This document shows, one piece after another, positions 38,620-45,497 of a stretch of DNA of 55,693 nt. Source of the stretch: a virus. Made by a program: the position numbers and the translations under genes. Each line of letters starts with the position of its first letter. Position 1 is the stretch's first letter. The notes under the pieces are model-generated. The model did not search any database. It was not told the DNA's origin and worked only from the letters and a program-made list of their open reading frames with translations. Location of the stretch: positions 1 to 55,693 of IMG/VR virus record IMGVR_UViG_3300045120_000102. One strand, written 5' to 3'.

Positions 38620-40152
38620 CTAGATCACCGACGCGCTTCTACGCCCAGACGACACCCGGCGCCCCAACGACGACGCCCGACCATTCCCGGTCGGCGCACG
38701 CACCGTCATCGCCGCATACAACGCCTCCGTCATCGCGACAGCCGGCCCAATATCGAACGACTCCGACCGCGGCACCAACACCCACCCACCTTGGGCCCGA
38801 TCCTGCCTGCGCGACCCGCGGACAGCGGCCTCTAAATCCGGGTGACCGTCATGCGACAACCTACGTTCCTCCACCATCCCCAACCACAGGGCGTTACCGG
38901 CCCCGACCTCGTTCTGCGTATACGCAGACACCCGGTAACCGGACTGCCGAAGTTTCTCACCCAGCGCCTTCGCAGCACCGGTCGAATCGTGCTTCATCGG
39001 AGTACGACGGGTAGCGTGACGGACCACAAAACTCATCGCCTCCCTCTCTGACTGTGTACCCAATGCGATCTCGACGTGCGCGGAACCACCCTCAGACCAG
39101 CAAGCAGCGACCCAAAACCATCCCCCGCGTGTCGCGTTGATCCCGAACGAAGAAACCTCGGGCAGATTGTCCGGCCGCGCAGCCAAACTGTTCCAGTCGT
39201 CCTTCGGTATAACTGCGATCGTTTCGTTGGTCTTATCCCAAATGCCGAACACTTCGCGCAGCACATTCTCCGGCGACATGTTCTCCACGAGGCGCTCGAT
39301 CGCGGACTTACCGACCCTGAAACCGTAAGAAGGGTTCGCCTCGGCGAGTGACTCCCAGAACCCTGGGGAATCAATGTCGTCAGCCACAACGTCGTGAGGG
39401 GACTCCGGGGAGAACTCCACGAAGACACCCTTGAACGGCCGCCGCCTCTTCAAGTCCAGCGCCCGATCCCTGCGCCGCTTAAACGCTTCGTTCACGCCGA
39501 GCGCCACCTCCGCCGGCCGCGGAGGGGTACCCATGAAGAACGCCAAACCGACATCGGACACGTTCATCGCCGCGAGCATGTCAGTCAACGCCGCCTCGCG
39601 AAGGTTCTGACACTCGTCATACACCTGAATATCGACTTCAGAGAAGCCGCGACCGAACCCCGACGAACGGGCACCGAACAATATTCGCGACCCGTTCTCG
39701 AAATGAACACCACGGTTGTCATCCGCGAAAACGACCGGATACGAGGCACGCATCTTCGGCCGAATGGCAGGCTTCTCCACAATGCCCGCGATTTTCGTCA
39801 ACGTCTCCGACGATGTGCGGTCGTGGTGCGATGACCAAATCACCAACGTTCCCGGACGTGACAGGCAGATCGCGATCAATCCGACCATGACAGCCCAAGT
39901 TTTCCCGGCCTGCCTGGAGATACTCAAAGTCACGCCCATGACATCGCAGGCAAGCGAACCGTCCGCGCGCAACCCAAGGGCCGCGTACCAGATATCTTCC
40001 TGCCACCGGTCCAGCACTACGCCCATCCCGGGCAGCTCCGGTGCGATCAATTCGCCGTACCGGGTGAACACCATGTCATCCGGGACGATGCAATGCCGGG
40101 CGGCCTCGACGAGCGGGGCCGGATTAGCCAGACTTACGGAAGCGGGCGGCAT
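38620..40152 (-). CDS. terL: Terminase large subunit
   Basis: 510 residues from ATG 40152, preceded by AAGGTGG at 9 bases; an ATG at 40185 is also possible. Walker A is SRQAGKT (residues about 79-85), Walker B VDIQVYDECQN, and the nuclease domain has FEVHFENG-like GVHFENGSRILFG, KHDSTGAAKALGEKLRQSGY. ATPase pumps DNA into the prohead and nuclease cuts the concatemer. It follows a small helical gene. Confidence 0.93.
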   Translation of the reverse strand: MPPASVSLANPAPLVEAARHCIVPDDMVFTRYGELIAPELPGMGVVLDRWQEDIWYAALGLRADGSLACDVMGVTLSISRQAGKTWAVMVGLIAICLSRPGTLVIWSSHHDRTSSETLTKIAGIVEKPAIRPKMRASYPVVFADDNRGVHFENGSRILFGARSSGFGRGFSEVDIQVYDECQNLREAALTDMLAAMNVSDVGLAFFMGTPPRPAEVALGVNEAFKRRRDRALDLKRRRPFKGVFVEFSPESPHDVVADDIDSPGFWESLAEANPSYGFRVGKSAIERLVENMSPENVLREVFGIWDKTNETIAVIPKDDWNSLAARPDNLPEVSSFGINATRGGWFWVAACWSEGGSAHVEIALGTQSEREAMSFVVRHATRRTPMKHDSTGAAKALGEKLRQSGYRVSAYTQNEVGAGNALWLGMVEERRLSHDGHPDLEAAVRGSRRQDRAQGGWVLVPRSESFDIGPAVAMTEALYAAMTVRAPTGNGRASSLGRRVSSGRRSASVI

Positions 40153-40375
40153 CGAACGCAACCACCTTGCCAGACTCCCCAGCATCTGAAGCGCCAGATA
40201 CCTGCGCACGCAACCGCAGAATCTCGGCCTTAGTCCGCTCAATCTGACCATTCAACTGCGACCGCATCGTCGGCAGATTTTCAAAAGCCTGAGATAACAA
40301 AAGGTACCGCAGCTCCGCCTCGCCAAGCTCATCACCGGCGACCATCGCTTCATTCAACGTCGCATAGTTAGCCAT
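40124..40375 (-). CDS. Possible terminase small subunit (83 aa)
   Basis: ATG 40375 with GGAAGGTGG upstream. Helical throughout: NEAMVAGDELGEAELRYLLL, ENLPTMRSQLNGQIERTKAE, ILRLRAQVSGASDAGE. Overlaps terL. Position fits the small terminase, but no helix-turn-helix is clear and it may be a different accessory. Confidence 0.55.
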   Translation of the reverse strand: MANYATLNEAMVAGDELGEAELRYLLLSQAFENLPTMRSQLNGQIERTKAEILRLRAQVSGASDAGESGKVVAFDAARFRKSG

Positions 40376-40394
40376 CAGAGCCACCTTCCAAACC

Positions 40395-40434
40395 CGTCGG
40401 TTTCCGCCCGACGTAGGCGTGACTGCGCCGCAGT
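40395..40434. promoter_or_regulatory. Cluster of dyads upstream of the terminase operon
   Basis: CGTCGG/CCGACG with 7-base loop (40395-40413) and a near-contiguous palindrome ACTGCG-C-CGCAGT (40422-40434) in the 128-base gap between the terminase operon and the antisense HNH gene. A candidate late operator or part of cos. Confidence 0.45.
40404..40420 (-). repeat. 17-base intergenic direct repeat, copy 2
   Basis: CCGCCCGACGTAGGCGT; 16 of 17 bases match 35368-35384 in the same orientation. It lies between the hairpin and palindrome upstream of the terminase operon. Confidence 0.45.
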
Positions 40435-40503
40435 GGCACAGAGGTTTTCGGACCGGATTAACGTCAACGCTCTCCGGTGGCGTGCGCTGCTAAACTTGGC
40501 AGC

Positions 40504-41049
40504 ATGTGCAAAGTGGATTCTTGCGATCGCTCTCCTCATGTGCGCGGCTATTGCCGCGGGCACTACGAGCGCGTAGTCATGCACGGAGACCCACGCACTG
40601 GCGATCCCCTTCGCTCACCAGGCGTGCGTCACAAGTGTGGCGTTGAGGGCTGCGTTCACCCCAGTAAGGCAAGGAACATGTGCAACACGCACTACTACCG
40701 CTGGTTCACAACCGGAAGTACTGATGCGCCTGACGCTCCTCCGACTAGGAAGAGTGGGGATCGGTTACTACTAAATGACGATGGTTACCGAACTGTTTAT
40801 CTTCCTGGTCATCCGATGTCGAATGCCGCAGGCATCGTCTTTGAGCATCGACTGGTGATGGCGCAGAGCCTTCAGCGCAACTTGCTCCGCAGTGAGACCG
40901 TCCACCACCGAAATGGGATTCGTGCCGACAACCGTATTGAAAACCTGGAGCTTTGGAGCAAGGCGCACCCAACAGGCCAACGCGTAGAGGACAAGGCCCT
41001 CTGGGCAGAAGAGTTCCTACGCTTATACGCGCCCGAGAAGCTTAAATGA
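40504..41049 (+). CDS. Antisense HNH homing endonuclease in the packaging region
   Basis: 181 residues from ATG 40504 on the plus strand, against the packaging operon. Two Cys/His repeats, CKVDSCDRSPHVRGYCRGHY and CGVEGCVHPSKARNMCNTHY, probably bind DNA. The C-terminal HNH is EHRLVMAQSLQRNLLRSETV, HHRNGIRADNRIENLELWSK. Overlaps the 3' end of the convergent HNH gene by 8 bases. Inserted between the packaging HNH gene and the terminase. Confidence 0.85.
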   Translation: MCKVDSCDRSPHVRGYCRGHYERVVMHGDPRTGDPLRSPGVRHKCGVEGCVHPSKARNMCNTHYYRWFTTGSTDAPDAPPTRKSGDRLLLNDDGYRTVYLPGHPMSNAAGIVFEHRLVMAQSLQRNLLRSETVHHRNGIRADNRIENLELWSKAHPTGQRVEDKALWAEEFLRLYAPEKLK

Positions 41050-41368
41050 AGCGCGGGTTCACATACGACGCACGAACCAACACCACACCACCAGCAGACT
41101 TCTCCCGATTGCACTGCCGACACACCGCCTGGCAATTATCCAACGCATCAGCCTCAACTACCGACCAACCCAAACGCATAGCCTCATCAGAACTGACAAT
41201 ATGGTCAACCTCAAACGAACGAGGGTGCGGCGGGCGGGCCTCATAGTCGATCAGCCCGCCAAACGCCTGGCAATCAGCCGTAATCTGCAACGCACACGGA
41301 TCATCCCCATCACGCCGACGAACCTCAGCCCGACGACGAGTCCGGATCGTGGTCGACGAGAACGGCAC
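41042..41368 (-). CDS. Packaging-associated HNH endonuclease
   Basis: 108 residues. RAEVRRRDGDDPCALQITAD, FEVDHIVSSDEAMRLGW and NCQAVCRQCNREKSAGG form a canonical HNH domain (D-H pair, then CXXC). Small HNH proteins next to terminase are conserved in cos phages and assist genome cutting (HK97 gp74 type). It is on the same strand as terminase but separated from it by the antisense HNH gene. Confidence 0.85.
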   Translation of the reverse strand: MPFSSTTIRTRRRAEVRRRDGDDPCALQITADCQAFGGLIDYEARPPHPRSFEVDHIVSSDEAMRLGWSVVEADALDNCQAVCRQCNREKSAGGVVLVRASYVNPRFI

Positions 41369-41516
41369 GCCAACCTCCTACCCGAAATCCCCCATCCCTG
41401 GGTGACACACACACTGGCCTATGCCGGGAGAGGCGGTGGTGGTGGCTTGTGGGGGTGGTCCCCCTGGGGCCTATCGTGTCGCCGCGTTGAGTAGGCGTGT
41501 TCCTGGCCAAGGGCAC
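41369..41516. other. 148-base noncoding gap, candidate cos region
   Basis: No convincing ORF on the late strand. It contains a G-rich block (41424-41460: ggcggtggtggtggc), a hairpin GGGGG-TGGT-CCCCC (41451-41464) and a run of CA dinucleotides (41405-41412). Placement beside the packaging HNH gene makes it a candidate cohesive-end site or terminator. No cos overhang can be identified from sequence alone. Confidence 0.35.
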
Positions 41517-41804
41517 TTATGGGCGGACGCTTGGGTCTAGCCATGCGTGGTAGGCGTCCCGGTATTGGGGACAGACGTTCAGTTCTGCTTCGGTCTGATC
41601 CCGCCATGCCTTGGCTGACTCGTTGGTCGATCCGTCGCCGCCTATTGCGGCCATCATCGCGAGGCTGTTGAACGCTGCCGGGCCTTCTTTGTCGAGCAGT
41701 GTGCAGGTTGTGTTTGTGGCTGGTGCCTGTGATCCGCAAGCGGCGACCAATGCGAGGACGGTCACGGCGGCGGTCAGCCACATGGTGCGGGGTGCGGGTG
41801 GCAT
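41517..41804 (-). CDS. Lipoprotein (95 aa) with its own leaderless promoter
   Basis: ATG 41804 gives MPPAPRTMWLTAAVTVLALV followed by AACGSQ: a signal peptide with lipobox VAAC, then a Ser/Thr linker and a small domain with two more Cys (TTCTLLDKEG, ELNVCPQYRDAYHAW), possibly a disulfide. It would be lipidated on the outer face of the cell membrane. A promoter with -35 TTGCCC and -10 GATAAT ends 7 bases before the ATG. Separate expression and surface location resemble superinfection-exclusion lipoproteins, which is inference. Confidence 0.75.
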   Translation of the reverse strand: MPPAPRTMWLTAAVTVLALVAACGSQAPATNTTCTLLDKEGPAAFNSLAMMAAIGGDGSTNESAKAWRDQTEAELNVCPQYRDAYHAWLDPSVRP

Positions 41805-41811
41805 GGCGTTG

Positions 41812-41840
41812 ATTATCCCGGAGGAGGGGAGAACGGGCAA
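41812..41840 (-). promoter_or_regulatory. Leaderless promoter of the lipoprotein gene
   Basis: On the minus strand: TTGCCC (41840-41835, 4 of 6), spacer of exactly 17, GATAAT (41817-41812, 5 of 6), then 7 bases to ATG 41804. It overlaps the 3' end of the preceding aromatic/Cys-rich gene. Same geometry as the promoter at 4366-4394. Confidence 0.6.
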
Positions 41841-42136
41841 TCAGCCGAGGCACCTATAGTGCTGCCCGAGTAGTACACCCACAGAGTATCAACCCACGGT
41901 CCGTTACCCGTTCCGAACGGGCTCCCTGTCCAATACGACCAGACGTACAGTCTGCCGCCGCAGCACGCCTCATACTTACGTCGGAACGGTGACCAAGAGA
42001 AGCGGGTGCGCCACGGACGGAACTCGTACCTGTACCGGGTAACTTGGCGGGTCTTCCGGCACGGATAAGGGAAGATCCATCGCCAACAGATGGACCAATA
42101 CGTGACTGTGACTGTTTCCCGGTCGCCGCATGCCAT
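41813..42136 (-). CDS. Aromatic- and Cys-rich basic protein (107 aa)
   Basis: ATG 42136 overlaps the upstream TGA by one base. Very rich in Trp, Tyr, Arg and Cys: YWSICWRWIFPYPCRKTRQV, TRYRYEFRPWRTRFSWSPFR, EACCGGRLYVWSYWTGSPFG. No membrane helix is long enough to be certain and no signal peptide is seen. No family recognised. Codon positions favour this frame. The gene ends inside the lipoprotein promoter. Confidence 0.55.
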   Translation of the reverse strand: MACGDRETVTVTYWSICWRWIFPYPCRKTRQVTRYRYEFRPWRTRFSWSPFRRKYEACCGGRLYVWSYWTGSPFGTGNGPWVDTLWVYYSGSTIGASADCPFSPPPG

Positions 42137-42474
42137 CAGGAGGTCGGTTCGACCGCTTCGTCGGCGGCCTTCAATGCGTCGAGGTCGGACTGGAATGCGG
42201 CTGCATCTTCGGCTTCCTTGGCGGCGAGCTGACTCGCATCGGTCACCGCGTCGTCGGCTACGAAAGCCTGCAAAGCGTCGGCATTCTCCTGCGCCTTCAC
42301 AGCGTTCGCCTCAGCGAGAGCGAGAGCGGCGTCCCTTTGCGCTTTCAGCTCCTCGGCGTAGCTCCGGTAGTCGGCGCGTACCTGCTCGATAGTGGCGGCC
42401 ATAGCGGTCAGTACTCCTTCGATGCGGTTCAGTTGGTTGATGATCGGTTGTAACAGCCATTCAGTGAAGGTCAT
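42136..42474 (-). CDS. Coiled-coil protein (112 aa)
   Basis: ATG 42474 preceded by AGGAAGG; the upstream extension lacks a site. TFTEWLLQPIINQLNRIEGV is amphipathic, then a long Ala-rich coil (ADYRSYAEELKAQRDAALAL, AEANAVKAQENADALQAFVA) and an acidic tail. Possibly a scaffold-like or trimeric protein; no family recognised. Confidence 0.65.
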   Translation of the reverse strand: MTFTEWLLQPIINQLNRIEGVLTAMAATIEQVRADYRSYAEELKAQRDAALALAEANAVKAQENADALQAFVADDAVTDASQLAAKEAEDAAAFQSDLDALKAADEAVEPTS

Positions 42475-42501
42475 GTCGCCTTCCTGGTTTGCTGTGGTTG
42501 T

Positions 42502-42517
42502 GGACCTGAAACGGTCC
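42502..42517. promoter_or_regulatory. Small dyad in an 86-base gap
   Basis: GGACC-TGAAAC-GGTCC in the gap between two genes (42475-42560). Short; could be an operator half or a hairpin. Confidence 0.25.
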
Positions 42518-42560
42518 GACCTGCAGTTATTGCTAGGATTTTCGGGCTGAGCCGTCCGGG

Positions 42561-42767
42561 TCACTCTGACGGGTTCTTTGCTGCCTGCTGCCGGGGCGCA
42601 CTTCCCCAGAACATGTCCACAGAGACATGGGAGGCACCGGCGAGTTTGGCGTCGAGCAGTAGATCCATCTCACGGCGCTCCCACCGAACCTGCCGCATAT
42701 CCCCACGCTCAGCAGCGTTCCGTATCCGCCTGCACCGGCGTTTGAACTCTTCGGTGGTGGGTTGCAT
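42561..42767 (-). CDS. Small basic helical protein (68 aa)
   Basis: ATG 42767 is preceded by GGGGAGG at about 8 bases and gives MQPTTEEFKRRCRRIRNAAE, then RQVRWERREMDLLLDAKLAG, basic and helical. The same frame is open up to an ATG at 42890 (MSKTWFIPKRC...), which would give 109 residues. The dyad at 42866-42900 overlaps that upstream start. Function unknown. Confidence 0.6.
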   Translation of the reverse strand: MQPTTEEFKRRCRRIRNAAERGDMRQVRWERREMDLLLDAKLAGASHVSVDMFWGSAPRQQAAKNPSE

Positions 42768-42865
42768 CAGGGGAACCTCCCCGACAAACGTGGTCAGCGT
42801 GCAGACATGCGAAAGCCTCATAGAAGGCGGATCATCAGGGGGAACCTCGGCTTGGAGGCATCGCT

Positions 42866-42900
42866 TCGGTATGAACCATGTTTTAGACATGGTGAACCGA
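42866..42900. promoter_or_regulatory. Imperfect 35-base dyad upstream of the lipoprotein operon
   Basis: Outer arms TCGGT/ACCGA and inner arms ACCATG/CATGGT around TTTTAGA, with a two-base difference in the spacers. It sits at the head of the group 42890->41517 and covers a possible start codon at 42890. Operator or translational-control hairpin. Confidence 0.45.
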
Positions 42901-42958
42901 TGCCGCCACCATAACAGACAAACCGCAGACCAGGCAGACAACTAGTGCGGCGTGTCGA

Positions 42959-42980
42959 TTGGCGGGTCGTTGTCGGCCAA
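42959..42980. terminator. Weak hairpin after the early operon
   Basis: TTGGC/GCCAA stem with 12-base loop just past the stop of the last early gene (42984-43190). Weak as a terminator; position supports it. Confidence 0.3.
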
Positions 42981-42983
42981 CGG

Positions 42984-43190
42984 TCATTGTTCGGGGTTGT
43001 CTCGGATCATGTCGGCCGCGATGCTCAATTTGGCGAACTCCAGTAGTCCGAGCGTGTCGAGCATGGTCAGTCCTTCGCTGGTGTCCACGTTCACGTCGTC
43101 GCGGTCGTCGGGGTTGTCGCGTGTGGGGTAGTAACGCCTGGTGATCGTGACCGTTGAGACGACCACGTCCTGGTGGTCATCGTCATCCAT
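42984..43190 (-). CDS. Small acidic protein (68 aa)
   Basis: ATG 43190, 8-base overlap with the upstream gene. MDDDDHQDVVVSTVTITRRY, YPTRDNPDDRDDVNVDTSEG and a helical end (LDTLGLLEFAKLSIAADMIR). Last gene of the early operon. Not recognised. Confidence 0.62.
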   Translation of the reverse strand: MDDDDHQDVVVSTVTITRRYYPTRDNPDDRDDVNVDTSEGLTMLDTLGLLEFAKLSIAADMIRDNPEQ

Positions 43191-43476
43191 TGGGGTCGTC
43201 CCTTACTCCGATGCATGGGCTTTGGCATGGCGTGCCTTCCGGTTCGGCGTTGTAGCCGTATCGCATTCTGCTTTCGTCTGGGTTGCAGCGACCCTTGCCG
43301 ATGTGGCCGCTGTCGAGTGCGTGGACCCAGCCTGTCTTTGGGTTTCCTGCCGCGATGGTTCTTCCGCAGTGTTTGCATGACTGTCCGGGGCCGAAGTCTG
43401 GTTCGTCGTCCGAAGGTGCTTCGTCAAGGCTGCTCGCTAGGGTCCACCTCGGCGCGCCGGTCCTTTCATTCCTCAC
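43183..43476 (-). CDS. Zinc-binding small protein (97 aa)
   Basis: GTG 43476 overlaps the upstream stop. SCKHCGRTIAAGNPKTGWVH, ALDSGHIGKGRCNPDESRMR and CQSPCIG supply several Cys/His pairs in the style of actinobacteriophage zinc-finger proteins that pair CxxCG with H-C. Probable zinc protein of unknown role. Confidence 0.65.
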   Translation of the reverse strand: MRNERTGAPRWTLASSLDEAPSDDEPDFGPGQSCKHCGRTIAAGNPKTGWVHALDSGHIGKGRCNPDESRMRYGYNAEPEGTPCQSPCIGVRDDPNG

Positions 43477-44150
43477 TGTAAAACGCCGGCCGGGAGCGGG
43501 TATCCGAGCGTCGCAGCCAGCAGCGAAAAATGCTGGGGAGACCACGTGTATCGGCAGTGCTGGCATGTGCAACCCTCAGCACTGATCTGCAACGCAGGCC
43601 GGCGGACCTGTTCGCCGGCGTATTCGCGGTAAACGACACCGACACCGCAGGCGGGGCACGGGTTCGGGAGAGTGCATTTAGGGGCGTCTGTGAGCAGATC
43701 GCGGATCTTGTCGCACCACCCGAGGATGCTGTTCGTGTAGCTGTCAATCAAACCGCAATCCTGCGGCCGCCACTTTCTCCGTTCGAGCAGTTGTAGGCGT
43801 TGCACTGTCGGCCAGGTGTCCTCATACGCCCACTCCCACACGGTTGGCAGCGGGATCGGCCAGTGCGGCTCCCAGCCTGTCACTGTCTGGTCGATCAAGT
43901 GCCGCAAATCCGATGCATCTAGCCACATCGGCGGTGTTGATGCCGATACCCCTGCCCGGTGCCTTCGTTCACCCGGTACAGCCTCCACCAGCTGTGTGTA
44001 CAAAGAATCCAGCCATTCGATTTTGATGTGCCCGTCTTCGAGGTGCCGCGTTTCCGGCTTCGGATCGATCAACTTAGAGATCGCATCGGATAGGCGTTGT
44101 TTCGCTCCGATCACATCACCATCAGGCGCTACGTTCACAGCGTTAGGCAC
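43473..44150 (-). CDS. Conserved phage protein with C-terminal zinc ribbon (225 aa)
   Basis: GTG 44150 overlaps the upstream TAG (TAGTG). The N-terminal helical region (KQRLSDAISKLIDPKPETRH, DGHIKIEWLDSLYTQLVEAV) and the middle (TVWEWAYEDTWPTVQRLQLL) precede a zinc ribbon (CPACGVGVV...CTCQHCRYTW). This architecture is shared by an uncharacterised mycobacteriophage family (recollection). A DNA-binding role is possible. Confidence 0.7.
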   Translation of the reverse strand: MPNAVNVAPDGDVIGAKQRLSDAISKLIDPKPETRHLEDGHIKIEWLDSLYTQLVEAVPGERRHRAGVSASTPPMWLDASDLRHLIDQTVTGWEPHWPIPLPTVWEWAYEDTWPTVQRLQLLERRKWRPQDCGLIDSYTNSILGWCDKIRDLLTDAPKCTLPNPCPACGVGVVYREYAGEQVRRPALQISAEGCTCQHCRYTWSPQHFSLLAATLGYPLPAGVLQ

Positions 44151-44422
44151 TAGTCCTCCTCGTGGTGCGCCCAGTTGGTCAAATGCTTCTCCGTCCACCG
44201 TTCCTCAGCCGCCTCGCTCAACTTCCGGGTCGGCTTCACACCCAAATTGACGGCGAAGTTCCGGCCGTCCGGCGTGCCGATGTTCATCCACCACGAACCC
44301 GTGTCCATGACTTCAAAATGCAGGCTTACGTTGGTGGCGACTATCTCGTCTATCACATCCCCGTAGTACCTGAACTCGATGTGCTCGTTCGGTTTGTCGA
44401 TCCGGTGTTCACCGTCGCTCAT
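44150..44422 (-). CDS. Small beta-rich protein (90 aa)
   Basis: ATG 44422 overlaps the upstream stop. HIEFRYYGDVIDEIVATNVS, LHFEVMDTGSWWMNIGTPDG and RNFAVNLGVKPTRKLSEAAE. A compact beta sheet with two Trp and a helical end. Not recognised. Confidence 0.65.
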   Translation of the reverse strand: MSDGEHRIDKPNEHIEFRYYGDVIDEIVATNVSLHFEVMDTGSWWMNIGTPDGRNFAVNLGVKPTRKLSEAAEERWTEKHLTNWAHHEED

Positions 44423-44694
44423 TCGGTCGCCCACTTTGTGACGTATCGAGTGACGACGTATCCGCCGTCGAGGTTGGTGGCGTCTTCTTCGGCATCGGAC
44501 CTTTGATCCCCGGAATGGGTGTACGGAACAGGTGCGCCGGGGTCATCTACAGCGGAGGCCCACTGCTGGCTCAGTCCTAACTGTTCGACAATCACCTCAG
44601 CGACGTACGCCGCCCACCCAGGCGTTAAGGCATCTTTCCAGTAGTCATTCTCCCGGACGATGGCCGCTATGCGGTCGGTGATGGAATCACTCAT
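44419..44694 (-). CDS. Small acidic protein (91 aa)
   Basis: SDSITDRIAAIVRENDYWKD, GWAAYVAEVIVEQLGLSQQW and DLDGG-like NLDGGYVVTRYVTKWATE. The first half resembles small helical proteins common in mycobacteriophage early regions. Function unknown. Confidence 0.65.
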   Translation of the reverse strand: MSDSITDRIAAIVRENDYWKDALTPGWAAYVAEVIVEQLGLSQQWASAVDDPGAPVPYTHSGDQRSDAEEDATNLDGGYVVTRYVTKWATE

Positions 44695-44849
44695 CGTTCA
44701 TCCTCGTAGGTTTCGGGGTCGGCCTCACTGAACCCGTCGCACGTGCAAACCAACAACAAGTGGTCACTGACGTGGCATCGGTTGTTATCTTCGGGGGCGT
44801 GCATATACCGGGTATGGCTGCACACGCAACGCACTCCGGGAGCGGTCAC
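44691..44849 (-). CDS. Cys/His mini-protein (52 aa)
   Basis: GTG 44849 overlaps the upstream stop; an internal ATG 44804 would lose the first Cys pair. CVCSHTRYMHAPEDNNRCHV and CTCDGFSEA give a C-C-H...C-H...C-C set. Probable zinc protein. Confidence 0.55.
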   Translation of the reverse strand: MTAPGVRCVCSHTRYMHAPEDNNRCHVSDHLLLVCTCDGFSEADPETYEDER

Positions 44850-45076
44850 ATTGCCTCCCTTGCGTCTAGGTATTCACGTATCCGCGCCAACGACGGACCC
44901 AGATCCACCTTCGGCTTCTCGGGTTTCTCGGCCCGCCTAGCGGCCTCCCGTTCCCGGCGCCTATCCGAGTCCTGTTTCTGCGCCTTCTTACACGGAACAC
45001 ACAACGGGGTTCCAGCACGATGATGGCGCTGCACACCCGCCATATCACCGTGCCGTGCATTCTTCAGACGCTTCAC
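44846..45076 (-). CDS. Small basic protein with HG...C..C motif (76 aa)
   Basis: GTG 45076. RHGDMAGVQRHHRAGTPLCV followed by PCKKAQKQ fits the HGTxxGYxxHxRxGxxPCxxC pattern common in actinobacterial phages. The rest is a basic helix (RREREAARRAEKPEKPKVDL). Probably nucleic-acid-binding. Confidence 0.62.
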   Translation of the reverse strand: MKRLKNARHGDMAGVQRHHRAGTPLCVPCKKAQKQDSDRRREREAARRAEKPEKPKVDLGPSLARIREYLDAREAM

Positions 45077-45282
45077 CGCGCACCGCCGTGGATCGCCTCA
45101 GCGGCCCGCTTTTGTTCCTCGGTAATCGGGACGTACTCGTAGCAGGAATCGGGATCGAAAACGTTGATAGGTCGGTCCCGGATCAGACGCGCATCGTGGG
45201 TGTGCTCCCAGAACGGCAGCCCGCAACGATCACAGCACGCGAACGACTGACCGATCCACATAAACCCCCTACAGGCGCTCAT
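45073..45282 (-). CDS. Cys-rich small protein (69 aa)
   Basis: ATG 45282. CACCDRCGLPFWEHTHDARL-like segment FACCDRCGLPFWEHTHDA gives CxxC with a nearby HxH. The C-terminal part (FDPDSCYEYVPITEEQKRAA) is helical. Zinc binding is likely. Confidence 0.62.
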   Translation of the reverse strand: MSACRGFMWIGQSFACCDRCGLPFWEHTHDARLIRDRPINVFDPDSCYEYVPITEEQKRAAEAIHGGAR

Positions 45283-45497
45283 CGTGCGTCTGCCAATCCC
45301 ACGTAATAGCGGTCCTCATCGCTGTGCCTTTTACATCCGCAGTCCCCGACACAGAAGTAGCGGACACGCAGCGGATGAAACGGGTGCACGTCGCGGTTCA
45401 GCTCCCTCCCGTGCTTACCTTTGAGGTGGCCACAATGCAGACACGGTTTCGCGAGGACGTGAACCTTTTCAGGACGTGTCCAGGATGTTGCGCTCAT
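45279..45497 (-). CDS. Zinc-binding small protein (72 aa)
   Basis: ATG 45497 overlaps the upstream stop (ATGA). KPCLHCGHLKGKHGRELNRD, HPFHPLRVRYFCVGDCGCKR contains C-C, H, H and C-C-C, enough for one or two zinc ions. Function unknown. Confidence 0.62.
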   Translation of the reverse strand: MSATSWTRPEKVHVLAKPCLHCGHLKGKHGRELNRDVHPFHPLRVRYFCVGDCGCKRHSDEDRYYVGLADAR

